Assembly (NCBI RefSeq): GCF_024213665.1
Contig: NZ_JANAVP010000011.1
Location: 1 to 64,000 of the forward strand
DNA length: 64,000 nt
Source: Streptomyces sp. A3M-1-3
GTDB taxonomy: Bacteria; Actinomycetota; Actinomycetes; Streptomycetales; Streptomycetaceae
Reading direction: 5' to 3'
Position 1 is the stretch's first letter. Each line of letters opens with the position of its first letter. The notes under the pieces are model-generated. The model was given only the letters and a program-made list of their open reading frames with translations. It did no database searches and was not told the DNA's origin. The position numbers and the translations under genes were made by a program. Of this stretch, positions 53,300 to 61,864 are shown piece after piece.

Positions 53300-53407
53300 C
53301 AAGGACCAACTCCTCGTCGAGCTCAATCGAATCGGCGCGCGAAGCGCTCTTCAATGGGCGGTGGTGGGAGACGGGCGGGCAGGGAAAGGCGGACAAGAGA
53401 TACAGTA

Positions 53408-53425
53408 ACCGAACGATCGGTCGGG
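53408..53425. promoter_or_regulatory. TetR-type operator, copy 2 (paaN/paaH)
   Basis: ACCGAACGATCGGTCGGG in the divergent region between paaN and paaH; 17 of 18 bases equal the complement of copy 1. One site can serve both promoters. Confidence 0.8.
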
Positions 53426-53477
53426 ACAAGAGGGCCCGCCAAGCCCTGTGGAAAACTCATGCGGGAGGATCGGGGTC

Positions 53478-54992
53478 ATGACAGCAATCGAGCGGTCCCG
53501 CACTGTCGCCGTCGTCGGCACCGGCACCATGGGCCAGGGCATCGCCCAGGTCGCCCTGGCCGCCGGCCACCCCGTGCGCCTCTACGACGCCGTGCCCGGA
53601 CGCGCGCAGGAGGCGGCCGAGACGGTCGCCGCCCGCCTGGCCCGCCTCGTCGAGAAGGGCCGGCTCGACCGCGCGGAGGCCGACGGCGCCCTGGCCCGGC
53701 TGCACCCGGCGGCCGACGTGGCCGAGCTGTCCGACGCCGCGCTCGTCGTCGAGGCGATCGTCGAGCGGCTCCCGGTCAAGCAGGAGCTGTTCCGCGCGCT
53801 CGAGGAGACCGTCGCCGACGACTGCCTGCTCGCCACCAACACCTCCTCCCTCTCCGTCACCGCGATCGCGGGCGCCCTGAAGAACCCCGGCCGCTTCGTC
53901 GGCCTGCATTTCTTCAACCCGGCGCCGCTCCTGCCCCTCGTCGAGGTGGTCAGCGGCTTCGCGACCGACGAGACGGCCGCCACCCGCGCGTACGAGACGG
54001 CCGCCGCCTGGGGCAAGACGCCGGTCCGCTGCGCCGACACCCCCGGTTTCATCGTCAACCGCATCGCCCGCCCCTTCTACGCCGAGGCGTTCGCGGTGTA
54101 CGAGGAGCGGGGCGCCGACCCGGCCACGATCGACGCCGTCCTGCGCGAGTGCGGGGGCTTCAGGATGGGCCCGTTCGAGCTGACCGACCTGATCGGCCAG
54201 GACGTCAACGAGGCGGTCACCCGCTCGGTCTGGGACGCCTTCTTCCAGTCCCCGAAGTTCGTCCCGTCCCTCGCGCAGCGGCGGCTGGTCGAGTCGGGCC
54301 GGCTCGGCCGCAAGTCCGGCCACGGCTGGTTCCCGTACGCGGAAGGGGCCCCGAAGCCCGTACCGCACACGGCTCCGCCCGAGGACGCCCCCGAGGCCGT
54401 GACCGTCGTGGGCGACCTCGGGCCCGCCGCCGAGCTGGGCGCCATGATGGAAGAGGCCGGGATCGCCGTGAAGTCGGTCGAGTCGGGCGGCCCTTACATC
54501 GCGCTGCCCGGTGAAGGACAGCTCGTCCCGGCCGACGGCGCGACCTCGGTCGAGTACGACGACGTCGTCTACTTCGACCTCGCCCTCGACTACCGGGGCG
54601 CCACCCGCATCGCGCTCTCGGTCTCCGCGGACACCTCCGAGCAGGCGCTGCGGGAAGCCACCGGCCTCTTCCAGAAGCTCGGCAAGGACGTCAGCGTGAT
54701 CGGGGACGTACCCGGCATGATCGTCGCCCGGACCGTCGCCATGCTGGTCGACCTCGCCGCCGACGCGGTCGCCAAGGGCGTCGCGACGCCCGAGGACATC
54801 GACACCGCCATGCGGCTCGGCGTGAATTACCCGCTGGGCCCGGTCGAATGGGGCCGCAGGCTCGGCCAGGACTGGGCGTTCGAGCTGCTGCGCGTGCTGC
54901 ACGAGCGCTGTCCGACCGGGCGCTACGCCCCGTCCCTGGCGCTGTACCGGCAGTCCTACGCCTCGTCAGCCAGTGAGGAGGCCGCGTCATGA
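53478..54992 (+). CDS. paaH: 3-hydroxyacyl-CoA dehydrogenase (PaaH type)
   Basis: A 504-residue protein with an NAD-binding domain ('VVGTGTMGQGIAQVA' near 15), a first 3HCDH C-domain ('DTPGFIVNRIARPFYAEA') and a second one at the end ('GVNYPLGPVEWGRRLGQDW'). This double-C layout is typical of PaaH/PaaC-type dehydrogenases, which oxidise 3-hydroxyadipyl-CoA. ATG 53478 follows GGAGGATCGGGG. It overlaps the TetR gene (ATGA), so enzyme and repressor are co-translated. Operon position and the shared operator support the phenylacetate assignment. Confidence 0.9.
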   Translation: MTAIERSRTVAVVGTGTMGQGIAQVALAAGHPVRLYDAVPGRAQEAAETVAARLARLVEKGRLDRAEADGALARLHPAADVAELSDAALVVEAIVERLPVKQELFRALEETVADDCLLATNTSSLSVTAIAGALKNPGRFVGLHFFNPAPLLPLVEVVSGFATDETAATRAYETAAAWGKTPVRCADTPGFIVNRIARPFYAEAFAVYEERGADPATIDAVLRECGGFRMGPFELTDLIGQDVNEAVTRSVWDAFFQSPKFVPSLAQRRLVESGRLGRKSGHGWFPYAEGAPKPVPHTAPPEDAPEAVTVVGDLGPAAELGAMMEEAGIAVKSVESGGPYIALPGEGQLVPADGATSVEYDDVVYFDLALDYRGATRIALSVSADTSEQALREATGLFQKLGKDVSVIGDVPGMIVARTVAMLVDLAADAVAKGVATPEDIDTAMRLGVNYPLGPVEWGRRLGQDWAFELLRVLHERCPTGRYAPSLALYRQSYASSASEEAAS

Positions 54993-55582
54993 CCGCCGTC
55001 AAGCGGGACACGTACACCCCGGAGACGCTCCTGACGGTCGCCGTCCGGGTCTTCAACGAGCGCGGGTACGACGGCACGTCCATGGAGCACCTCTCCAAGG
55101 CCGCCGGCATCTCCAAGTCCTCGATCTACCACCATGTCGCCGGCAAGGAGGAGCTGCTGAGGCGCGCCGTAAGCCGCGCGCTCGACGGGCTCTTCGGCAT
55201 CCTCGACGAGCCGGGGGCGGCGCGGGGACGGGCGATCGAGCGGGTGGAGTACGTGACCCGGCGCACCGTCGAGGTGCTGATGGCCGAGGTGCCGTACGTC
55301 ACCCTGCTGCTGCGGGTACGCGGCAACACGAAGACCGAGCGGTGGGCGCTGGAGCGGCGCCGCGAGTTCGACCAGCGGGTGTCCGATCTGCTGAAGGCGG
55401 CCGCCGCGGACGGCGATCTGCGGGCCGATGTCGACATCCGGCTCGCCACTCGGCTGCTCTTCGGCATGGTGAACTCGCTGGTGGAGTGGTACCGGCCGCA
55501 TCCGGACGACGGCGCGGACCGCGACCAGGTGGCGGAGACGGTCGTACGGCTGGCCTTCGACGGGCTGCGCACCAGCCCCTGA
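54989..55582 (+). CDS. TetR-family regulator, probable PaaR
   Basis: A 197-residue TetR-family repressor. The HTH is at about 28-50 ('TSMEHLSKAAGISKSSIYHHVAGKEELL'), followed by an all-helical ligand domain. It is coupled to paaH, and three near-identical 18-bp dyads lie before paaA, between paaN and paaH, and before the E1alpha gene. Phenylacetyl-CoA is the known inducer of PaaR-type repressors in other actinobacteria, so it is the likely ligand here; this is inference. Confidence 0.88.
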   Translation: MTAVKRDTYTPETLLTVAVRVFNERGYDGTSMEHLSKAAGISKSSIYHHVAGKEELLRRAVSRALDGLFGILDEPGAARGRAIERVEYVTRRTVEVLMAEVPYVTLLLRVRGNTKTERWALERRREFDQRVSDLLKAAAADGDLRADVDIRLATRLLFGMVNSLVEWYRPHPDDGADRDQVAETVVRLAFDGLRTSP

Positions 55583-55597
55583 CCAGCCCCTGACCTG

Positions 55598-56128
55598 CTA
55601 GTACGGCAGGTCAGGTATCGGGTCGAGGTCCGTTTCCTCGAAGACAAGCAGCGTGCGGGTGGAGAGCACCTCGGGAATCGCCTGCAGCTTGGTGAGCACC
55701 AGCTCGCGCAGCGTCCTGTTGTCCGGGGTGTGAACCAGGAGCAGTACGTCGAAATCGCCGCTGACCAGCGCGATATGGGCGGCTCCGGGGAGGGCCTGGA
55801 GCTGCTCGCGCACGGTGCGCCAGGAGTTCTGGACGATCTTGAGCGTGATGTACGCGGAGGCGCCGTGGCCCGCCCGCTCATGGTTGACCCGGGCGGTGAA
55901 GCCGCGGATCACCCCGTCGTCGATGAGCCGGTTGATCCGCGCGTACGCGTTGGCGCGCGAGACGTGCACCCGCTCGGCGACGGACCGTATCGAGGCACGG
56001 CCGTCGGTGCGCAACATGTGCAGGATGTCGCGGTCGATGGCGTCCAGGGGACGTGCGGGAGAGTCCTGGCCCGCCGTGTCCTCGGCGGCCATTTGTTCAT
56101 CCGTCATTGCCCCCGGCCTCTCTGTCAT
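55598..56128 (-). CDS. Lrp/AsnC-family regulator, BkdR-like
   Basis: A 176-residue Lrp/AsnC protein: a 25-residue polar start, an HTH ('ASIRSVAERVHVSRANAYARINRL', about 44-67) and a RAM effector domain ('ASAYITLKIVQNSWRTVREQL'). It is divergent from the dehydrogenase operon, the usual place of BkdR, so control by amino acids or 2-oxo acids is likely. ATG 56128 follows AGGAC; an in-frame ATG at 56107 is less good. Confidence 0.88.
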   Translation of the reverse strand: MTERPGAMTDEQMAAEDTAGQDSPARPLDAIDRDILHMLRTDGRASIRSVAERVHVSRANAYARINRLIDDGVIRGFTARVNHERAGHGASAYITLKIVQNSWRTVREQLQALPGAAHIALVSGDFDVLLLVHTPDNRTLRELVLTKLQAIPEVLSTRTLLVFEETDLDPIPDLPY

Positions 56129-56147
56129 GGACGTCCTGCCTATATCT

Positions 56148-56179
56148 CAGGCTGTGGAGAACCGTTTGTCCACAGCCTG
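56148..56179. promoter_or_regulatory. 11-bp inverted repeat holding a DnaA box
   Basis: CAGGCTGTGGA (56148-56158) is perfectly inverted at 56169-56179 around 10 bp. The right half contains TTGTCCACA (56166-56174), the Streptomyces DnaA box consensus. It lies 20 bp upstream of the Lrp gene start, so it could also be that regulator's own operator. Confidence 0.5.
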
Positions 56180-56208
56180 GCGGTGCCTGTAGCCAAAATG
56201 CCTCCACG

Positions 56209-56226
56209 ACCGAACAATCGGTAGGT
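56209..56226. promoter_or_regulatory. TetR-type operator, copy 3 (dehydrogenase operon)
   Basis: ACCGAACAATCGGTAGGT, 16 of 18 bases equal to the complement of copy 1, 55 bp upstream of the E1alpha start. Confidence 0.75.
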
Positions 56227-56280
56227 GAGGCGCCTCACTCTCGTGCGCCCCCCGCCCGCTCCCACGAGGAGGAGGTCGTC

Positions 56281-57441
56281 ATGACGGTCCAAGAGCTGCC
56301 CGGTGCGTCTTACCGCCCCACGCCGCCGCCGGCCTGGAGGCCCCGTACCGACCCCGCACCGCTGCTCCCGGACCCCGAGCCGTACCGCGTGCTCGGCACC
56401 GATGCCGCCGACCGGCTCGACCCCGACCTGATGCTGAGGCTGTACGCCGAGCTGGTGCGCGGCAGGCGGTACAACGCGCAGGCCACCGCCCTGACCAAGC
56501 AGGGCAGGCTCGCCGTCTACCCGTCGACCGTCGGCCAGGAGGCGAGCGAGGTCGCAGCGGCGCTCGTCCTCCAGGAGCAGGACTGGCTCTTCCCCAGCTA
56601 CCGCGACACCCTCGCGGCCGTCGCGCGCGGCCTCGATCCCGTACAGGCTCTTACCCTGCTGCGCGGTGACTGGCACACCGGATACGACCCGCACGAGCAC
56701 CGGATCGCGCCGCTGTGCACGCCGCTCGCCACCCAGCTGCCGCACGCGGTCGGCCTCGCCCACGCGGCCCGGCTCAAGGGCGACGACGTCGTGGCGCTCG
56801 CCATGGTCGGCGACGGCGGGACCAGTGAGGGCGACTTCCACGAGGCGCTCAACTTCGCGGCCGTGTGGCAGGCGCCGGTCGTCTTCTTCGTACAGAACAA
56901 CGGCTTCGCCATCTCGGTGCCCCTCGCCAAGCAGACCGCTGCCCCGTCGCTGGCCCACAAGGCCGTGGGGTACGGCATGCCCGGCCGACTGGTCGACGGC
57001 AATGACGCGGCCGCGGTGCACGAGGTGCTGAGCGACGCGATACGGCGGGCCCGCTCGGGCGGCGGACCGACGCTGGTCGAGGCGATCACGTACCGCATGG
57101 AGGCCCACACCAACGCGGACGACGCCACCCGCTACCGCGGTGACGGCGAGGTCGAGGCGTGGCGTGAGCACGACCCGATCCTGCTGCTGGAGCGCGAACT
57201 GACCGGGCGTGGGCTGCTCGACGAGGACGGCATCCGGGCGGCGAAGGAGGCGGCCGAGACGATGGCCGCGCGGCTGCGCGAGCGGATGAACGCCGATCCG
57301 GTACTGGACCCGATGGATCTCTTCGCGCATGTCTACGCGGAGCAGACCACGCAACTGAGGGAGCAGGCCGAGATGCTGCGCGCCGAGCTCGACGCCGACG
57401 CCGCTTCGGACGCCGTTTCTGACGCGGAGGGGGAGCGATGA
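56281..57441 (+). CDS. bkdA: 2-oxoacid dehydrogenase E1 alpha subunit
   Basis: A 386-residue thiamine-diphosphate enzyme subunit. The TPP motif runs from 'GDGGTSEGDFHEALNFAAVW' to 'VQNN'; 'YPSTVGQEASEVAAALVL' and 'YRMEAHTNADDATRYR' are typical of branched-chain 2-oxoacid dehydrogenases. It decarboxylates a 2-oxo acid and passes the acyl group to lipoyl-E2. GAGGAGGAGG precedes the ATG. Substrate may be branched-chain oxo acids (fatty-acid primer supply) or phenylpyruvate, given the upstream operator. Confidence 0.93.
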   Translation: MTVQELPGASYRPTPPPAWRPRTDPAPLLPDPEPYRVLGTDAADRLDPDLMLRLYAELVRGRRYNAQATALTKQGRLAVYPSTVGQEASEVAAALVLQEQDWLFPSYRDTLAAVARGLDPVQALTLLRGDWHTGYDPHEHRIAPLCTPLATQLPHAVGLAHAARLKGDDVVALAMVGDGGTSEGDFHEALNFAAVWQAPVVFFVQNNGFAISVPLAKQTAAPSLAHKAVGYGMPGRLVDGNDAAAVHEVLSDAIRRARSGGGPTLVEAITYRMEAHTNADDATRYRGDGEVEAWREHDPILLLERELTGRGLLDEDGIRAAKEAAETMAARLRERMNADPVLDPMDLFAHVYAEQTTQLREQAEMLRAELDADAASDAVSDAEGER

Positions 57442-58442
57442 CCACCGTTGCCGTCAAGCCGGCCACCATGGCGCAGGCGCTCGGGCGCGCGCTGCGCGAC
57501 GCGATGGCCGAGGACCCGAGCGTGCACGTCCTCGGCGAGGACGTCGGCACGCTCGGCGGGGTGTTCCGGATCACCGACGGGCTCGCGAAGGAGTTCGGCG
57601 AGGACCGCTGTACGGACACGCCGCTCGCGGAGGCCGGGATTCTGGGGACCGCGGTCGGCATGGCGATGTACGGGCTGCGGCCGGTCGTCGAGATGCAGTT
57701 CGACGCGTTCGCGTATCCGGCGTTCGAGCAGCTCATCAGCCACGTGGGCCGGATGCGGAACCGCACCCGGGGCGCGATGCCGCTGCCGATCGTGGTCCGC
57801 GTGCCGTACGGCGGCGGGATCGGCGGCGTCGAGCACCACAGCGATTCCTCCGAGGCGTACTACATGGCGACTCCGGGGCTCCATGTCGTCGCCCCCGCGA
57901 CGGTGGCCGACGCGTACGGGCTGCTGCGGGCCGCGATCGCGTCCGACGACCCGGTCGTCTTCCTGGAGCCCAAGCGGCTCTACTGGTCCAAGGCGCAGTG
58001 GTCACCGGACGCGCCTGCCGCTGTCGAGCCGATAGGGCGGGCCGTTGTGCGGCGCCCGGGCCGCAGCGCCACGCTCATTACGTACGGTCCCTCCGTGCCG
58101 GTCTGCATGGAGGCCGCGGAAGCGGCCCGGGCCGAGGGATGGGACCTCGAAGTCGTCGACCTGCGCTCGCTGGTGCCGTTCGACGACGAGACGGTGGCCG
58201 AGTCCGTGCGGCGCACCGGGCGCGCGGTCGTCGTGCACGAGTCCACCGGCTTCGGCGGGCCCGGCGGGGAGATCGCCGCCCGGGTCACCGAGCGCTGCTT
58301 CCACCACCTGGAGGCGCCGGTGCTGAGGGTCGCCGGGTTTGACATCCCGTATCCGCCGCCGATGCTGGAGAGGCACCATCTTCCCGGTGTGGACCGGATT
58401 CTGGACGCGGTCGCGCGGTTGCAGTGGGAGGCGGGGAGCTGA
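57438..58442 (+). CDS. bkdB: 2-oxoacid dehydrogenase E1 beta subunit
   Basis: A 334-residue partner of E1 alpha. 'VLGEDVGTLGGVFRITDGLAKEFG' and 'RVPYGGGIGGVEHHSDSSEAYY' are the family landmarks; the C-terminal transketolase domain reads 'EVVDLRSLVPFDDETVAESV'. It overlaps E1 alpha by four bases (ATGA). Confidence 0.95.
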   Translation: MTTVAVKPATMAQALGRALRDAMAEDPSVHVLGEDVGTLGGVFRITDGLAKEFGEDRCTDTPLAEAGILGTAVGMAMYGLRPVVEMQFDAFAYPAFEQLISHVGRMRNRTRGAMPLPIVVRVPYGGGIGGVEHHSDSSEAYYMATPGLHVVAPATVADAYGLLRAAIASDDPVVFLEPKRLYWSKAQWSPDAPAAVEPIGRAVVRRPGRSATLITYGPSVPVCMEAAEAARAEGWDLEVVDLRSLVPFDDETVAESVRRTGRAVVVHESTGFGGPGGEIAARVTERCFHHLEAPVLRVAGFDIPYPPPMLERHHLPGVDRILDAVARLQWEAGS

Positions 58443-59738
58443 ATGGCACAGGTCCTGGAATTCAAGCTGCCGGACCTCGGTGAGGGACTGACCGAGGCCG
58501 AGATCGTCCGCTGGCTGGTGGCGGTCGGCGATGTAGTCGCCATCGACCAGCCGGTGGTCGAGGTCGAGACGGCCAAGGCGATGGTCGAGGTGCCCTGCCC
58601 GTACGGGGGCGTGGTCACCGCGCGCTTCGGCGAGGAGGGCACGGAACTGCCAGTCGGCGCACCGCTGCTGACGGTCGCGGTGGGTGCGGTGTCGGCCGAG
58701 GCCGATGCGGAGCCCGGTCCGGGGGCGGGGAGTTCCGGGTCCGGGGGCGGGTCCGGGAATGTGCTGGTCGGCTATGGCACCGATACGGGTCCGACCGTGC
58801 GGCGCCGGCGGATCCGCCCGGCGGAGGTCGTTCCTGTCGTCCCGGCTGTCGTTCAGGCCGCGCCCGAGCAGTTCGAGCCGCCCACGGCGATCGGCCCTGT
58901 TCCGGTCATTTCGCCGCTCGTGCGGCGGCTGGCCCGCGAGAACGGCCTGGACCTGCGGGAGTTGACCGGCTCCGGCCCGGACGGGCTGATCCTGCGCTCC
59001 GATGTGGAGGCCGCGCTCCGACCGGCGCTCGAGCCGGTGCCCGAGCGCGCGGGCGAGCGGGTCCCGCTGCGCGGAATACGCGGTGCGGTGGCCGACAAGC
59101 TGTCCCGCAGCCGGCGCGAGATTCCGGACGCGACGTGCTGGGTCGACGCCGACGCCACCGAGCTGATGGCCGCCCGCGCTGCCATGAACGCGGCCGGCGG
59201 CCCGAAGATCTCGGTCATCGCGCTGCTCGCCCGTATCTGCACGGCCGCGCTCGCGCGGTTCCCCGAGCTCAACTCCACCGTGGACATGGGGGCGCGGGAG
59301 ATTGTGCGCCTGCCGGAGGTCCACCTCGGGTTCGCCGCACAGACCGACCGAGGGCTGGTGGTGCCCGTCGTTCGGGACGCGCAGGACCTGAGCGCCGATT
59401 CGCTCAGCGCCGAGTTCGCCCGTCTCACGGAGAAGGCCCGGGCCGGGACCCTGACCCCGGGGGACCTCACGGGCGGCACCTTCACCCTGAACAACTACGG
59501 CGTCTTCGGGGTCGACGGCTCCACGCCGATCATCAACCACCCCGAAGCGGCCATGCTCGGCGTCGGCCGGATCGTCGCCAAGCCGTGGGTCCACGACGGT
59601 GAGCTGGCCGTCCGCCAGGTCGTCCAGCTCTCGCTGACGTTCGACCACCGGGTCTGCGACGGTGGCACGGCCGGCGGATTCCTGCGCTATGTGGCCGACT
59701 GCGTCGAGCACCCGGCGGTGCTGCTGCGCTCGCTGTAA
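58443..59738 (+). CDS. bkdC: 2-oxoacid dehydrogenase E2 (dihydrolipoyl acyltransferase)
   Basis: A 431-residue E2. One lipoyl domain carries the lipoylated Lys45 in 'VETAKAMVEV', then a Gly/Ser/Ala linker, an E3-binding domain ('ISPLVRRLARENGLDLREL') and the acyltransferase core with the catalytic HxxxDG in 'DHRVCDGG'. It starts directly after the E1 beta stop. No E3 gene is in the operon, so dihydrolipoamide dehydrogenase must be encoded elsewhere. Confidence 0.95.
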   Translation: MAQVLEFKLPDLGEGLTEAEIVRWLVAVGDVVAIDQPVVEVETAKAMVEVPCPYGGVVTARFGEEGTELPVGAPLLTVAVGAVSAEADAEPGPGAGSSGSGGGSGNVLVGYGTDTGPTVRRRRIRPAEVVPVVPAVVQAAPEQFEPPTAIGPVPVISPLVRRLARENGLDLRELTGSGPDGLILRSDVEAALRPALEPVPERAGERVPLRGIRGAVADKLSRSRREIPDATCWVDADATELMAARAAMNAAGGPKISVIALLARICTAALARFPELNSTVDMGAREIVRLPEVHLGFAAQTDRGLVVPVVRDAQDLSADSLSAEFARLTEKARAGTLTPGDLTGGTFTLNNYGVFGVDGSTPIINHPEAAMLGVGRIVAKPWVHDGELAVRQVVQLSLTFDHRVCDGGTAGGFLRYVADCVEHPAVLLRSL

Positions 59739-59746
59739 GGCGAAGT

Positions 59747-59784
59747 GCCCCCGTCGCCGTCGGCGGCGGCAGCGGGGGCTTTTT
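59747..59784 (+). terminator. Terminator of the dehydrogenase operon
   Basis: GCCCCCG (59747-59753) pairs with CGGGGGC (59773-59779) and is followed by five T. The loop can pair further. It is the only hairpin I found in the window with a clear T run. Confidence 0.85.
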
Positions 59785-59786
59785 CG

Positions 59787-60767
59787 TCACGGTGCCAGCA
59801 GCAGGATCTTGCCGACGTGCGTGCCCTCGTCCAGGGCGCGGTGTGCCTCGGCCGCCTCCGGAAGGGGGACCGTTCGCTCCACGACCGGGCGGACCCGGCC
59901 CGCGCCGATCAGGGGCCAGACGTGTTCCCGTACGGCGGCGACGATCGACGCCTTCTCGGCCACCGGGCGGGCCCGCAGTGATGTGGCCGTGATGGCCGCC
60001 CGCTTGGCCAGCAGGGAGGCGAGGTTCAGTTCGCCCTTGACGCCGCCCTGGAGCCCGATGACCGCGAGGCGGCCGTTGACGGCCAGTGCCCGCACATTCC
60101 GGTCCAGATACTTCGCGCCGACGATGTCGAGGATGACGTCCGCGCCCGCCCCGTCCGTGGCCTTGCGCAGCTCCTCGACGAAGTCCTGCTCGCGGTAGTC
60201 GATCAGGATGTCGGCGCCGAGTTCGGCGCAGCGCGCCAGCTTTTCGGGTCCGCCCGCGGTGACCGCGACCCGGGCGCCGACGGCCTTGGCCAGCTGAATG
60301 GCCATCGTGCCGATGCCGCTCGCGCCGCCGTGCACCAACAGGGTCTCGCCCGGGCGGAGATGAGCGATCATAAAGACGTTCGACCAGACGGTGCAGGTCA
60401 CTTCGGGCAGCACCGCTGCCGTGACCAGGTCGATGCCGTCCGGGACAGGCAGCAACTGCCCGGCGGGGACGGTGACCTTCTCGGCGTAGCCGCCGCCGGA
60501 GAGCAGTGCGCAGACCTCGTCGCCGACGGCCCAGCCCGAGACGCCGGGGCCGAGCGCCGCGACCTGCCCGGAGCATTCGAGCCCGGGGTACGGGGAGGAG
60601 CCGGGCGGCGGGTTGTAAAAACCCTGTCGTTGCAGCAGGTCTGCGCGGTTGACCGCACTGGCCGCGACCTCGACGAGGACCTCGCCCTCGCCGGGCACGG
60701 GATCGGGTACCTCAGCCCAGACGAGAGCTTCGGGGCCGCCGGGTTCGGGGATCGTGATCGCATGCAT
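59787..60767 (-). CDS. NAD(P)H:quinone oxidoreductase (MDR family, PIG3-like)
   Basis: A 326-residue medium-chain reductase without zinc ligands. 'VNRADLLQRQGFYNPPPGSSPYPGLECSG' is the PIG3/quinone-reductase signature; the cofactor site reads 'LVHGGASGIGTMAIQLAKA'. It is expected to reduce quinones with NADPH in the cytosol. It converges with the dehydrogenase operon and has its own promoter or follows the K+ channel gene, 10 bp upstream. Confidence 0.92.
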   Translation of the reverse strand: MHAITIPEPGGPEALVWAEVPDPVPGEGEVLVEVAASAVNRADLLQRQGFYNPPPGSSPYPGLECSGQVAALGPGVSGWAVGDEVCALLSGGGYAEKVTVPAGQLLPVPDGIDLVTAAVLPEVTCTVWSNVFMIAHLRPGETLLVHGGASGIGTMAIQLAKAVGARVAVTAGGPEKLARCAELGADILIDYREQDFVEELRKATDGAGADVILDIVGAKYLDRNVRALAVNGRLAVIGLQGGVKGELNLASLLAKRAAITATSLRARPVAEKASIVAAVREHVWPLIGAGRVRPVVERTVPLPEAAEAHRALDEGTHVGKILLLAP

Positions 60768-60777
60768 GGCGGCGAGG

Positions 60778-61857
60778 CTACTCCGGGCTCTGCGCCGGTG
60801 TGACCGGTGACGCCCGCACGATGGAGATCACCCGGTCGGTGAGCTGCAGCGGGCTGGCGGTCGGGTCGTCGTACGCCAGCAGCCGGTGGCCGCGCAGCAC
60901 ACTCACCACCAGGTCGCCGGTCTCGCGGACGTTCTTGCCGACTTCTGCCTTTATCACCGGGCGTTCGATGAGGTCGAGGCCGCTGCCCTGCTGGATCAGG
61001 TCCTCCATCACGGTGCCCGCGCTGGGGCTGAGCACCGACAGACCGAGCAGCCGGCCGGCCGCGCTGGCGCTGGTGATCACGGCGTCGGCGCCGGACTGGC
61101 GCAGCAGCGGCGCGTTCTCCTCCTCCCGCACCGCGGCGACGATCTTCGCGCCGCGGTTGAGCTGGCGGGCGGTGAGCGTGACGAGGACCGCGGTGTCGTC
61201 CCGCTGGGTGGCGATGATGATCTGACGGGCCTTCTGCACTTCCCCGCGGAGCAGTACCTCGCTGCGGGTCGCGTCGCCGATCACCCCGACGAACCCCTCG
61301 GCGTTGGCCGTGTCGATGACCCTTGCGCTGGGGTCGACGATGACGACCTGTTCCTTCTTCAGCCCGGTGGCGCAGAGCGTCTCGAGCGCGGAGCGCCCCT
61401 TCGTGCCGAAGCCGATGACGACGGTGTGATCACGCAACTGGGCCCTCCAGCGGTTCAGCCGCCACTCCTCCCGGGTGCGCTCCGTGAGGACCTCGAGAGT
61501 GGTGCCGACCAGGATGATCAGAAAGAGCACGCGCAGGGGTGTCACCAGCAGCACATTGGAGACCCGGGCGCTCGCACTGTAGGGGACGATGTCGCCGTAA
61601 CCCGTGGTGGAAAGAGTGACGGTCGCGTAGTAGACGGAGTCGAGGAAGTCGACGCTGTTGTCGGAGTTGTCGTTGTAGCCGCCGCGGTCGAGGTAGACGA
61701 TGAGGACCGTCAGCACGAGCACGCCCAGGGCCATCAGCAGTCGCTTGCCGACCTGGCGCAGCGGTCGCTCGACGATCCGCTTGGGCATCTTCACAGGCCG
61801 GGTGACCAGGCGCTCGTCCGCCTGTCGGGCCATCGCGTCGTAGCCGTGAAGTTTCAC
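60778..61857 (-). CDS. Potassium channel with RCK (TrkA-N) domain
   Basis: A 359-residue two-helix K+ channel. Membrane helices lie at about 38-56 and 96-120, with the selectivity filter TTGYGD at 84-89; the gating-ring Rossmann domain starts near 143 ('HTVVIGFGTKGRSALETL'), and a TrkA-C-like part ends the chain. It should pass K+ under ligand control. GTG 61857 follows GGAGG by 6 nt and overlaps the moeA stop (GTGA). The start codon lies inside the parS palindrome. Confidence 0.9.
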   Translation of the reverse strand: MKLHGYDAMARQADERLVTRPVKMPKRIVERPLRQVGKRLLMALGVLVLTVLIVYLDRGGYNDNSDNSVDFLDSVYYATVTLSTTGYGDIVPYSASARVSNVLLVTPLRVLFLIILVGTTLEVLTERTREEWRLNRWRAQLRDHTVVIGFGTKGRSALETLCATGLKKEQVVIVDPSARVIDTANAEGFVGVIGDATRSEVLLRGEVQKARQIIIATQRDDTAVLVTLTARQLNRGAKIVAAVREEENAPLLRQSGADAVITSASAAGRLLGLSVLSPSAGTVMEDLIQQGSGLDLIERPVIKAEVGKNVRETGDLVVSVLRGHRLLAYDDPTASPLQLTDRVISIVRASPVTPAQSPE

Positions 61858-61864
61858 GTGAAAC
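61851..61864. other. parS site (ParB binding, chromosome segregation)
   Basis: GTTTCACGTGAAAC is a perfect 14-bp palindrome identical to the parS consensus of Streptomyces coelicolor. Such sites cluster around oriC and nucleate ParB complexes. It covers the moeA stop and the start of the K+ channel gene. Confidence 0.9.
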
